6,605 bases of DNA from positions 1 through 6,605 of the forward strand of contig JAHEBI010000143.1 of NCBI GenBank assembly GCA_024642325.1, written 5' to 3'. How positions within the stretch are numbered: position 1 is the stretch's first letter; each line of letters begins with the position of its first letter. The notes beneath the pieces are model-generated. The model did no database searches. It saw nothing but the letters and a program-made list of their open reading frames with translations, and was not told the DNA's origin. The translations under genes were made by a program, and so were the position numbers. Source of the DNA: Eudoraea sp. GTDB lineage: Bacteria; Bacteroidota; Bacteroidia; Flavobacteriales; Flavobacteriaceae. Of the stretch, positions 1 to 6,366 are shown one piece after another.

Positions 1-795
1 CTTTTTATCGGGATGCAGTAAAATATCTCCCTCGGAGATATAACTCCCCTTTACCCTGGCAAAGGCTTCATCTTCCGGAATAGTTTTGTAAAATTCGGTA
101 TAGGCAAGTTCGTTGTTTCTTAAAGCTGCAAAAAAGGAATAGATACCCGATTTTGAGAGTTCATTATTGTACCTGTTTTTTGACCAGTCTGCCTGGTCAT
201 TCGTAATAAATAGACCAAAAAATAATGCGACTACCAACCAAAGGAACGCTGCCGATGCCTTTTGTCTGATGGATGTTTCATTATGAAATGTATTGCCGAA
301 GAATCCCATTTTGAAAACTCCAAACAGGCTAAGTGCGACCAGGCCAAAAAGTGAGGAAATCAAAATGGGCAGGGGATAGGATTCATTGATATTTTGAACC
401 ACTTCGTAGGTATAGATCAAATAATCGACCGCAATAAAATTATAGCGGCGCTGGAATTCGTCCCAAAATGTAATCTCCCCAAAAAAGGAAAAGTAGCTGA
501 TTAGAATAGCCAGGAAAAATCCTAAGTAGGTAATGAGCTTATCAGGTAACGAGCCATGCCATTTAACAGGTAATAGCAGCAGATACAATAGATATGGGAG
601 GGTAAAAAATGAGACCGTGCCCAAATCAAAGAACATTCCTGTCATCAATGTTCTCAAAATGTCAAAAATCCCTTTATCGACTTCGTCATAATTCCAAATA
701 AAAAAACATATTCTGACCAAAAAAGAAATCAATAAAAAAATAAGCACGAATGCTTTTAAAAGGGCAAGACGCTTTGGGAACAATTTAGACCACAT
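1..795 (-). CDS. LTA synthase family (sulfatase-like) membrane protein, N-terminal part only
   Basis: The frame is open from an ATG at 795-793 to the left edge, giving 265 residues without a stop. An in-frame TAA lies 11 codons upstream of the ATG, so this is the first usable start. Five hydrophobic segments (about residues 11-33, 56-77, 86-108, 142-162, 181-198) match the five-helix membrane part of LtaS-type enzymes. Segments I recognise from the Bacteroidota branch of the family are FWDEFQRRYNFIAVDYLIYT (110-129) and the linker around NNELSKSGIYSFFAALRNNE (210-229). The extracytoplasmic alkaline-phosphatase/sulfatase-type catalytic domain, usually another 350 or so residues, would lie beyond the left edge, so its active site cannot be checked. 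Relatives transfer phosphoglycerol or phosphoethanolamine head groups from phospholipids. A Gram-negative has no lipoteichoic acid, so a role in modifying lipid or glycan at the envelope is an inference. It has its own promoter with the 18-bp element at 831-848 and follows the outer-membrane protein gene by 129 bp. Confidence 0.88.
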   Translation of the reverse strand, partial: MWSKLFPKRLALLKAFVLIFLLISFLVRICFFIWNYDEVDKGIFDILRTLMTGMFFDLGTVSFFTLPYLLYLLLLPVKWHGSLPDKLITYLGFFLAILISYFSFFGEITFWDEFQRRYNFIAVDYLIYTYEVVQNINESYPLPILISSLFGLVALSLFGVFKMGFFGNTFHNETSIRQKASAAFLWLVVALFFGLFITNDQADWSKNRYNNELSKSGIYSFFAALRNNELAYTEFYKTIPEDEAFARVKGSYISEGDILLHPDKK

Positions 796-813
796 GGATG
801 TTAGTATTGAGAC

Positions 814-848
814 CAAATATAAACTTAAATTCTAAAGGAATCTTAAAG
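814..848 (-). promoter_or_regulatory. Promoter of the LTA-synthase-like gene with 18-bp tandem-repeat operator
   Basis: Read in the direction of transcription, the element at 848-831 is CTTTAAGATTCCTTTAGA: heptamers CTTTAAG and CTTTAGA, 11 bp apart. Nine bases downstream is TATATTTG (821-814), a perfect match to the Bacteroidota -7 consensus TAnnTTTG, followed by 18 nt to the ATG. No -33 TTG stands at the usual distance; the operator covers that place. A further related heptamer, ATTTAAG (830-824), directly abuts the element. The element matches the one upstream of the outer-membrane protein gene at 15 of 18 positions and the one upstream of the response regulator at 14 of 18. The role as binding site for the regulator encoded at 5351-4677 is inferred. 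Confidence 0.65.
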
Positions 849-889
849 ATAGGCAGACACAAAAAATAAGGTTCTCCTTTTGTTAACCG

Positions 890-917
890 CCATAATCAAT
901 GAAAAAGCGGATTATGG
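890..917. repeat. Inverted repeat just after the outer-membrane protein gene
   Basis: Perfect 8-bp arms, ccataatc (890-897) and gattatgg (910-917), enclose a 12-nt loop. The hairpin starts 7 nt after the TAA stop of the leftward gene, where a transcript end would be expected. In the leftward direction no T-tract follows, so it is not a standard intrinsic terminator; read rightward, a T6 run follows at 921-926, but no rightward gene ends here. A competing shorter stem can form between ccgc (887-890) and gcgg (907-910). It may protect or partly terminate the transcript between the two leftward genes. The stem is AT-rich and weak. Confidence 0.4.
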
Positions 918-924
918 AAATTTT

Positions 925-3342
925 TTAGATTTTGTACTTGAAGCCCAGCCTGAAAATCTGCGTCTCATAATAATTTTCGTAAAGCGCGGTAAAGCCTTCA
1001 TTGCTAACTTCCTGCCGAATACCAAAGCGATTGAAGATATCGCTCGCCGAAAGTGTAAGCTCTGCTTTTTTATCCCAAAAGCTTTTCTTAATGCCAATAT
1101 CTACCGAGGAGCGGGCATATTGTTCCCCCTGGGGAATGTTTCTTTTTGAAAAATAGATGCCGGTAAGCTGCACGGTAAAATCTTTGGGTAAACCATATTC
1201 GGTATTGACCTTTACATCATAGGCATTGGCGGTCGAGGCATTTATGGTAAAAGGTCTCTCATAGGGGAAAAGCAAGGTGCCTTGATAGGCATCGATGGCA
1301 TTTGAATACCAGTTAAGACTGCCCGAAATTTTCCAATCAGTGTTAAGATCCTGGCTCAATAATAGTTCTACTCCCGTATTTGTAGCCCTGCCTGTATTTT
1401 GATAGATCTTGTTCACAATGTCGTATTCGGGATTGGAATCATCGATGGCAAAAATACGCATATACTGATCCCGGATCATACGATAGTAAACAGATGAGAA
1501 AAAGGAACCCGTATTCCAGGAGTATTTATGGGCAATTTCAAAGGCATCGGTAAATTGAGGCCGTAAATAGGGGTTGCCCACTTTTAAAAGTTCAGGATCA
1601 TCATATTTCGGGAAAACCCTTAGTTCAGGTTCGCCGGGGCGGTCCACACGGCGATTGTAAAACGCGGATAATTTATTGTTATCGTTCAGTTTATAGGTAA
1701 ATCGAACACTTGGGAATAGCTCAAAATAGTTGTATTTGTCATTTTCCGGGTAATAGGCATTTACCGGATCCAGATTATAAAACACATTGGTCTGCTCTGC
1801 ACGCAGTCCGGCTTCAACATCATACTTTTCCCTCTCCAGCAAATAATTTACATATCCTGCATAGAGATTCTCACCCCAATCGGAAAATGTACCCAAATCG
1901 GGATAGATGATGGAATTGTTGCCGGGGGTTATCGTATATTCAACGGGCAATCTTCGAATGCGGAGCTTTGCGCCAAGTTCGACCCGTCCACTTTTAAGAG
2001 GACGCACATAATCCGTGGAAATACTGGTCGTATTTTCAATTGCCTTGATATTGGTCATGTCGCTGCCTACACGAACTGCAGAGCTGTCATTCAAGGAATA
2101 TGTCTCATCTTCCAGCCCCTGCGTATATTGTGCATTAGCGCTCAGCGTATGCCCTGCCTGTTCAAATTTATGAATGTAGTTTACTGCTGCATTGATGTAA
2201 CGGGTAACTTCTTCTTCCCGCCAATTGTAATAACGAAGTCGGGAGTCCGTGTTCAAATCTATAAAGGCCACCTGGGCGGTATCTATATGTTTTTCCCTGT
2301 CGTACAAGCCCGAAAAAGTAAAGCTGTTGTTATCATCCGGGTCATAATCAATTCCTCCATTGATAATAGACCGAAACTGCTTTCGGTTTTCGGGCACCTG
2401 GGAAATAATATTTCGTCCGTTGTCGTAGTTACGGGTTGTGAATTCATTATTGGGCAAGACTTCCTGAAGAATAAATTCGGATTGTAGAAAGTAGTTTAAT
2501 TTTTCAGTTTTATAGTTCAGGTTAACACTCGGAATCAATTTCAGGTTGACCGAAAAACTCCCCAGGTCCGTGGGGGTATCTTCTTTGCGTTTTCCCAGCG
2601 CTCCCAGCCCAAAAGACAGGCCAATATCCCCATTAAGGCCTGCTTGCCTTTCTTTTTTATAAATAATGTTCACGATGCCTGCAAATCCGTTGGCATCATA
2701 CTTTGCGGACGGGTTATTGATGATTTCGATTTTTTCGATATTGGAGGCTGGAATATTGGCCAGCCCTTTTTGGTTACCAAATCCCGTAAGGCTACTCTGT
2801 TTACCATCTATCAGAACGACTACTTTATCACTTCCCCTCAAAATCACCTTGCCTTCCTGGTCAAAGGTTACGCCGGGCATGGTCTTCATGGCATCGAGGA
2901 CAGATCCGCCGGATTGTGCAATGTTATCAGCCATGTTAAACGTTTTCTTATTTAAATCGGAATTTGTAGTCGCCTGTTTGCCTGTCACTTCTACTTCCTC
3001 CAGATTTTCGGCACTCGGTTCCAACAAAATTTTGCCTACATCAAAAATGGTGTTCAATCCGCCAGCCAACAAAGTCTGTTCGGTAGTTTTATATCCTATA
3101 AAAGAAAAATACAAGCTATATTTTCCAAGGGGAATGTCTAAAATCTCGAACCTGCCGTCATCATCGGTAATCGCACCGGTAATCAATGCATTGTCATTAA
3201 AATCATGTACCGCAACATTGGCAAAGGGCAGGGTTTCTTTGGTACTCGCATCAAGTAATTGCCCGGAAACCGATACTTTTTCCTGGGAAAAGGAAAGGAA
3301 ACTAATGCAAAGCAAAAAACAAGGCAGTAACAGGTTCTTCAA
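925..3342 (-). CDS. TonB-dependent-receptor-like outer-membrane beta-barrel protein
   Basis: 805 residues. Residues 1-20 form a signal peptide (MKNLL then a hydrophobic core ending SFSQ). Residues 21-108 are a carboxypeptidase-regulatory-like domain (VSGQLLDASTKETLPFANV, later GRFEILDIPLGKYSLYFSFI). Residues 115-230 are a TonB plug domain, with PGVTFDQEGKVILRG, VVVLIDGKQ, and IEKIEIINNPSAKYDANGFA followed by GIVNIIYKK. The rest is a barrel rich in aromatic beta strands ending in FRLGFKYKI. The pattern fits the outer-membrane beta-barrel family (PF14905-like) common in Bacteroidota, usually taken to be TonB-driven transporters. The substrate cannot be told and no clear TonB box was seen. The start codon is TTG (3342-3340). 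No ATG lies between it and the upstream in-frame TAG, and the next internal ATG would remove the signal peptide and first domain. It lies 77 bp behind the histidine kinase gene and has its own promoter with the shared 18-bp element, so the two-component system probably controls it. Confidence 0.9.
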   Translation of the reverse strand: MKNLLLPCFLLCISFLSFSQEKVSVSGQLLDASTKETLPFANVAVHDFNDNALITGAITDDDGRFEILDIPLGKYSLYFSFIGYKTTEQTLLAGGLNTIFDVGKILLEPSAENLEEVEVTGKQATTNSDLNKKTFNMADNIAQSGGSVLDAMKTMPGVTFDQEGKVILRGSDKVVVLIDGKQSSLTGFGNQKGLANIPASNIEKIEIINNPSAKYDANGFAGIVNIIYKKERQAGLNGDIGLSFGLGALGKRKEDTPTDLGSFSVNLKLIPSVNLNYKTEKLNYFLQSEFILQEVLPNNEFTTRNYDNGRNIISQVPENRKQFRSIINGGIDYDPDDNNSFTFSGLYDREKHIDTAQVAFIDLNTDSRLRYYNWREEEVTRYINAAVNYIHKFEQAGHTLSANAQYTQGLEDETYSLNDSSAVRVGSDMTNIKAIENTTSISTDYVRPLKSGRVELGAKLRIRRLPVEYTITPGNNSIIYPDLGTFSDWGENLYAGYVNYLLEREKYDVEAGLRAEQTNVFYNLDPVNAYYPENDKYNYFELFPSVRFTYKLNDNNKLSAFYNRRVDRPGEPELRVFPKYDDPELLKVGNPYLRPQFTDAFEIAHKYSWNTGSFFSSVYYRMIRDQYMRIFAIDDSNPEYDIVNKIYQNTGRATNTGVELLLSQDLNTDWKISGSLNWYSNAIDAYQGTLLFPYERPFTINASTANAYDVKVNTEYGLPKDFTVQLTGIYFSKRNIPQGEQYARSSVDIGIKKSFWDKKAELTLSASDIFNRFGIRQEVSNEGFTALYENYYETQIFRLGFKYKI

Positions 3343-3362
3343 AACAAAGGGGTGGTTTTCGG

Positions 3363-3397
3363 CTAAAGTAAATAAAGAATCTAAAGAGAACTTAAAG
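3363..3397 (-). promoter_or_regulatory. Promoter of the outer-membrane protein gene with 18-bp tandem-repeat operator
   Basis: In the direction of transcription the element at 3397-3380 is CTTTAAGTTCTCTTTAGA, the same two heptamers 11 bp apart as upstream of the LTA-synthase-like gene; only the 4-bp spacer differs. Nine bases downstream is TACTTTAG (3370-3363), one mismatch from TAnnTTTG, then 20 nt to the TTG start. Two more CTTTA copies follow the element, at 3377-3373 and 3368-3364, the second inside the -7 box, each 9 bp from the previous one. The element lies in the 77-bp gap after the kinase gene, so the receptor-like gene can be transcribed apart from the regulator-kinase operon. The -7 assignment rests on spacing shared with the other two promoters. 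Confidence 0.62.
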
Positions 3398-3419
3398 TGT
3401 TCCTATTGAAAAACGTCAC

Positions 3420-4673
3420 TCAAAATTCCACTTTGAAAATATGTCTGTGGTCAGCAAATGAATAGGACGGTTTATAACCATAGAGGTCGCATATTTTCTG
3501 AACGATCGCAAGGCCGAGTCCCGTTGATTTTATATGAGAAGTTTCCCGGTAAAAACGCGTAAATAATTTTTCGGGGTTTTGAAGTTTAGCCTCCCCCTGA
3601 TTGGAGACCATCAAGGTTTTATGGCCTATGGAGATCGTTATGGCTTTTTTTTCAGCACTATATTTTAAGGCATTGGAAATTAAATTATCACAAAGGACTT
3701 CTGCCAGATAGTGATCCATTAGTACCTCCAATATATTGGCCTCTTCAAATTTGATCTTATCAGGGAAAATTTCGTTGAAATTTTGGATACGCTTTTTTAC
3801 TACCAGGTTAAGGTTTAGGACTTCAGGGTTTGCAAATTGCTGGTTCTCTATTTTGGTCAGAAGCGTCAACCGCTTATTCATCTGGGTGAGTCGATATATA
3901 TCCTGTTGTATGCTGGTCAGATGTTCATATTGAATATCGTTCAGGTTATCCCCGTTAATGATATTTTCTATTTTTGCCTGAATAATGGCAAGGGGTGTTT
4001 GCATTTCGTGAGAAACATCTTCGGTATACTGTTTGAGGTTTTTATAATCGGAACGCACCTTATCGGTAAGGGAAGATATTACCGTATTCAATTCGGAAAA
4101 TTCAAGAATATCACTTTCCACCAACTGCACAGGCTTTTCAGAATTCAGGGAAAAACCTTTCATCTCCTCTAAATTTCTGAAAAATGGATGCCACAGCCTT
4201 TGATTCCCACTTTTGTTGAGATAAAAGAAAAATATAAAGACCAAAGCAATGATAATAAGGTAAGAGGCCATAATTGCAATCAGAATATACTCTGATTCCA
4301 CAATCAAGGCCCGAACCGTAATGTTATATTTTTTGCCATTGATTTCGGAATAGGTGGAAAGCTCTCTAAATTCCTCCATTTCATTTTGTGAGGGGTCAAA
4401 AATAACGGTATCCTTGAACCTTTCCGTTCCCAAAACCGAAACATTTTTGATTTCTACAACGGGTGCTAGTTGGTATATAAGTCCTTTCCCGGAAATCACA
4501 TTTTCAATCCGGGCCTCTGTTGAACGGAGTTCTTCCTCCACTTCCTTCTGCAAAAGATACCTGACGTAGAAATAAAGTGCAATGGTGCTGACTAACATCA
4601 AAACAAGACTGATCCATAGAAATGTTTTAGATGTTTTTCGAATCAAGCTGACTTTTTTAGTGCCTGCTGCCAT
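3420..4673 (-). CDS. Sensor histidine kinase of a two-component system
   Basis: 417 residues, an inner-membrane kinase expected to phosphorylate the response regulator encoded just upstream. Transmembrane segments lie at about 18-40 and 128-151 and enclose a periplasmic region of roughly 87 residues, a small sensor domain I do not recognise. Next comes a cytoplasmic linker (WHPFFRNLEEMKGFSLN, 161-177) of the kind seen in Bacteroidota kinases in place of a clear HAMP domain. The dimerisation box is EDVSHEMQTPLAII with phospho-acceptor His222. The ATP-binding domain shows an N box (CDNLISNALKYS, Asn330 and Asn334), an F box (LFTRFYRE, 370-377) and a G2 box (STGLGLAIV, 383-391). The G1 box reads VSNQG (356-360), with Asn where most kinases have Asp. 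To my knowledge such N-x-G forms occur in related Bacteroidota kinases, so activity is still likely. The ATG lies 3 bp after the regulator's stop codon, so the two are co-transcribed and probably translationally coupled. The signal is unknown. Confidence 0.94.
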   Translation of the reverse strand: MAAGTKKVSLIRKTSKTFLWISLVLMLVSTIALYFYVRYLLQKEVEEELRSTEARIENVISGKGLIYQLAPVVEIKNVSVLGTERFKDTVIFDPSQNEMEEFRELSTYSEINGKKYNITVRALIVESEYILIAIMASYLIIIALVFIFFFYLNKSGNQRLWHPFFRNLEEMKGFSLNSEKPVQLVESDILEFSELNTVISSLTDKVRSDYKNLKQYTEDVSHEMQTPLAIIQAKIENIINGDNLNDIQYEHLTSIQQDIYRLTQMNKRLTLLTKIENQQFANPEVLNLNLVVKKRIQNFNEIFPDKIKFEEANILEVLMDHYLAEVLCDNLISNALKYSAEKKAITISIGHKTLMVSNQGEAKLQNPEKLFTRFYRETSHIKSTGLGLAIVQKICDLYGYKPSYSFADHRHIFKVEF

Positions 4674-4676
4674 AAG

Positions 4677-5351
4677 TTAATCCTCCATAAATTTATAGCC
4701 GGTACCATAAGCGGTTTTGATGTATTTTGCCCCGGCATCGGTCAGTTTTTTACGCAGATTATTGATATGGACATATATAAAATCAAAATTGTCTACCATA
4801 TCGCTGCTATCGCCCCAAAGATGCTCCGCAATAATCTCTTTGGAAAGCACCCTGCCTTTATTGGTGATAAAAAAAAGAAGCAGATCGTATTCCTTTCGGG
4901 TAAGGGATATAGGTTTGTTGTCAATATAAGCCGTTCGGGATCGGGTGTTGATGTGAATTTCGTTAAATGAAATAGTCTCATCGCCCCCAAATTTGCTGCG
5001 CCTTAAAACCGCTTTGATACGGGAATTCAGTTCGGCCAAATGAAAAGGTTTGGTCAAATAATCATCGGCACCAAGGTCCAGGCCTTCCAGCTTATCGTCC
5101 AGAGAATTGTTCGCAGAAATAATGATTGTCGCCGTGTCCCTGTGATTATTTTTCAACTCCCTGAGCACATCCAGTCCGCTACCTGTGATAAGATTGATAT
5201 CCAATACCAGGACATCATAAACGTACACATCTACTTTGTACATGGCTTCATTGAAATCGGATGCCGTTTCACAGATATTCCCATCCCGCTCCAAATAGGT
5301 AGCCATGGATTTTTGAAGTTCTATTTCGTCCTCTGCAATCAGGATTTTCAT
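4677..5351 (-). CDS. OmpR/PhoB-type response regulator
   Basis: 224 residues, the usual length for this family. The receiver domain (about 1-118) has the acidic pair Glu7-Asp8, phospho-acceptor Asp51 (VLVLDINL), Ser79 at the conserved Thr/Ser position (IIISA) and Lys101 (LTKPF). The output domain (about 126-222) is a winged helix, with LTRKEYDLLLFFITNKGRVL (150-169), the recognition-helix region VHINNLRKKL (194-203) and the wing YIKTAYGTGYKF (210-221). It acts as a DNA-binding transcription factor after phosphorylation by the kinase 3 bp downstream. All key residues are present. An 18-bp element of the kind such regulators bind lies 36 nt upstream of its own ATG, and related copies stand in front of the outer-membrane protein and LTA-synthase-like genes. 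Autoregulation and control of those two genes is therefore inferred. The specific name of the system is not recognisable. Confidence 0.95.
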   Translation of the reverse strand: MKILIAEDEIELQKSMATYLERDGNICETASDFNEAMYKVDVYVYDVLVLDINLITGSGLDVLRELKNNHRDTATIIISANNSLDDKLEGLDLGADDYLTKPFHLAELNSRIKAVLRRSKFGGDETISFNEIHINTRSRTAYIDNKPISLTRKEYDLLLFFITNKGRVLSKEIIAEHLWGDSSDMVDNFDFIYVHINNLRKKLTDAGAKYIKTAYGTGYKFMED

Positions 5352-5370
5352 TCTTCAAAATTAAGAAGAA

Positions 5371-5405
5371 TAAAGGTAGGGTGTAATTCTTAGGGAATTC
5401 TAAAG
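5371..5405 (-). promoter_or_regulatory. Promoter of the regulator-kinase operon with diverged 18-bp operator
   Basis: In the direction of transcription the element at 5405-5388 is CTTTAGAATTCCCTAAGA. It aligns without gaps to the element of the LTA-synthase-like gene at 14 of 18 positions, and to that of the outer-membrane protein gene at 11 of 18. Nine bases downstream is TACCTTTA (5378-5371), one mismatch from TAnnTTTG, and 19 nt later comes the ATG. Site-to-box spacing (9 nt) is identical to that of the other two promoters. This is the weakest of the three copies, as often seen for autoregulatory sites. It points to feedback control of the two-component operon; direction of control is not shown by the sequence, though the position suggests activation. 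Confidence 0.55.
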
Positions 5406-5480
5406 AGGTTAGTTTAAAAAGAACTACTCCCTATAATCATCGATATTTCTCTAGAAAGTGGTGAACAATTATAGCAACAT

Positions 5481-5488
5481 TAAATTTG
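5481..5488 (+). promoter_or_regulatory. Candidate -7 box for the lipoprotein gene
   Basis: TAAATTTG matches the Bacteroidota -7 consensus TAnnTTTG exactly and would give a leader of roughly 85-90 nt before the ATG at 5582. No TTG -33 element is found at the expected distance. A second candidate, TATTTTTA at 5545-5552, has one mismatch and would give a short leader of about 20 nt. The 209-bp divergent region 5352-5560 otherwise shows only the leftward promoter at 5371-5405; the lipoprotein promoter does not carry the tandem heptamers in its own orientation. Confidence 0.35.
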
Positions 5489-5581
5489 AAAAGTAAAAGG
5501 AATTAATACGGAGGGTCTTGCCAATTCTTGATTTTATGAACTTTTATTTTTAATTTACAGATGTCAGGAAACTTTCGTCTT

Positions 5582-6301
5582 ATGAAAAAGTTATTATTAG
5601 CCGTGTTATTGTTAGTGTTTATAGTTGCCTGTGATAAGGAACAAACCGCCAGCGAGGTTGCTTTGACCAGCGTAAACGCAAAAGCCGCTAAAATTGATAT
5701 CTGTCATAAAGGAAAGATCATTAATATAAATAGAAATGCTCTTCCTGCACATCAAAAACACGGGGATGCTGTGGATCTGGATGGTGATGGTCTTTTTGAT
5801 ATTGAGAACGATTGCAGTGCAACAGATTGTGACGACAGTGATGCGGGTGATTGCGATGATGAACAGAGCACAAGCGAACTTTTGTTGGGAAGCTGGACAA
5901 CAACAGACATAAATGTAGTTACTTCGGTGGGTAGTCAATCGATAACTGATTATCTCATTAACGTGGTTGGTTTTTCTCCTGAAGATGCTGCGGCTCAGCA
6001 AGAACTTATAGAATCTGCACTGGAATATGAAGTTACAGGGACCTTGGTATTAGATGCGGATAATACCTATGATTCATCTTTCGCTGGCGGTTCTGATAGC
6101 GGCACATGGAACCTGAGTGCTGACGAGACAACGCTGACACTATTTGAAGGAGCTGATATAATTATTATTACCATCAATTCCATTACGGAAAATACATGGA
6201 TTGGCACAACTGGAGACGATCTGTTAGTAGACCTGGATAATGATTCTACTACACCAAATGTCATTGTCACAGCAGAGGCCAATGTTATCTTTATCAAATA
6301 G
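5582..6301 (+). CDS. Lipoprotein with CHKGK/acidic module and lipocalin-like domain
   Basis: 239 residues from the ATG at 5582. An in-frame ATG at 5561 would add seven residues (MSGNFRL) before the lysines, but the later start gives a standard signal (MKKLL, hydrophobic core) with lipobox IVAC and lipidated Cys17. Residues DKE follow the cysteine, an acidic/lysine mix that could act as a surface-export signal of flavobacterial lipoproteins. Residues 39-62 (DICHKGKIININRNALPAHQ then KHGD) form a short module I know from many flavobacterial surface proteins. It runs into an acidic calcium-binding-like stretch, DLDGDGLFDIENDC (65-78) and TDCDDSDAGDCDD (81-93). Four cysteines (41, 78, 83, 91) may pair. 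From about residue 99 a domain starting LLLGSWTTTDI, with later TGTLVLDADNTY and SGTWNLSADETTLTL, looks lipocalin-like. Predicted site is the outer membrane or cell surface; ligand unknown. It is divergent from the two-component operon and 65 bp before the DUF6090 gene. Confidence 0.85.
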   Translation: MKKLLLAVLLLVFIVACDKEQTASEVALTSVNAKAAKIDICHKGKIININRNALPAHQKHGDAVDLDGDGLFDIENDCSATDCDDSDAGDCDDEQSTSELLLGSWTTTDINVVTSVGSQSITDYLINVVGFSPEDAAAQQELIESALEYEVTGTLVLDADNTYDSSFAGGSDSGTWNLSADETTLTLFEGADIIIITINSITENTWIGTTGDDLLVDLDNDSTTPNVIVTAEANVIFIK

Positions 6302-6366
6302 TGGATTGGTGCAGTCTTGTTAGATAATTTCTTACCTTAGGAAATACAACCAACCTTCTTTTTGAC

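Noticed and set aside
118..126. TCTTAAAG-like heptamer inside the LTA-synthase-like gene
   Set aside because: Only a single half-site; no second heptamer 11 bp away and no promoter nearby.
880..1149. 89-codon + strand frame starting in the gap before the outer-membrane protein gene
   Set aside because: It lies almost wholly antisense to the C-terminal barrel coding sequence, begins with a non-ATG codon, and has no recognisable product.
1580..1591. 12-bp perfect palindrome acttttaaaagt
   Set aside because: It lies within the barrel coding sequence, is AT-only apart from two base pairs, and has no partner sites or promoter context.
2666..3409. Open frame of 247 codons on the + strand opposite the outer-membrane protein gene
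   Set aside because: It is antisense to the plug and N-terminal domains of a well-supported gene, shows no family resemblance, and its composition is that of a shadow frame.
5561..5581. Earlier ATG as start of the lipoprotein gene
   Set aside because: It would place seven extra residues, one of them basic, before the MKKLL signal start. The ATG at 5582 gives a standard lipoprotein signal peptide.
6302..6366. Possible terminator between the lipoprotein and DUF6090 genes
   Set aside because: No stem of useful length followed by a T-tract could be found; only short complementary words such as attggt and accaac.
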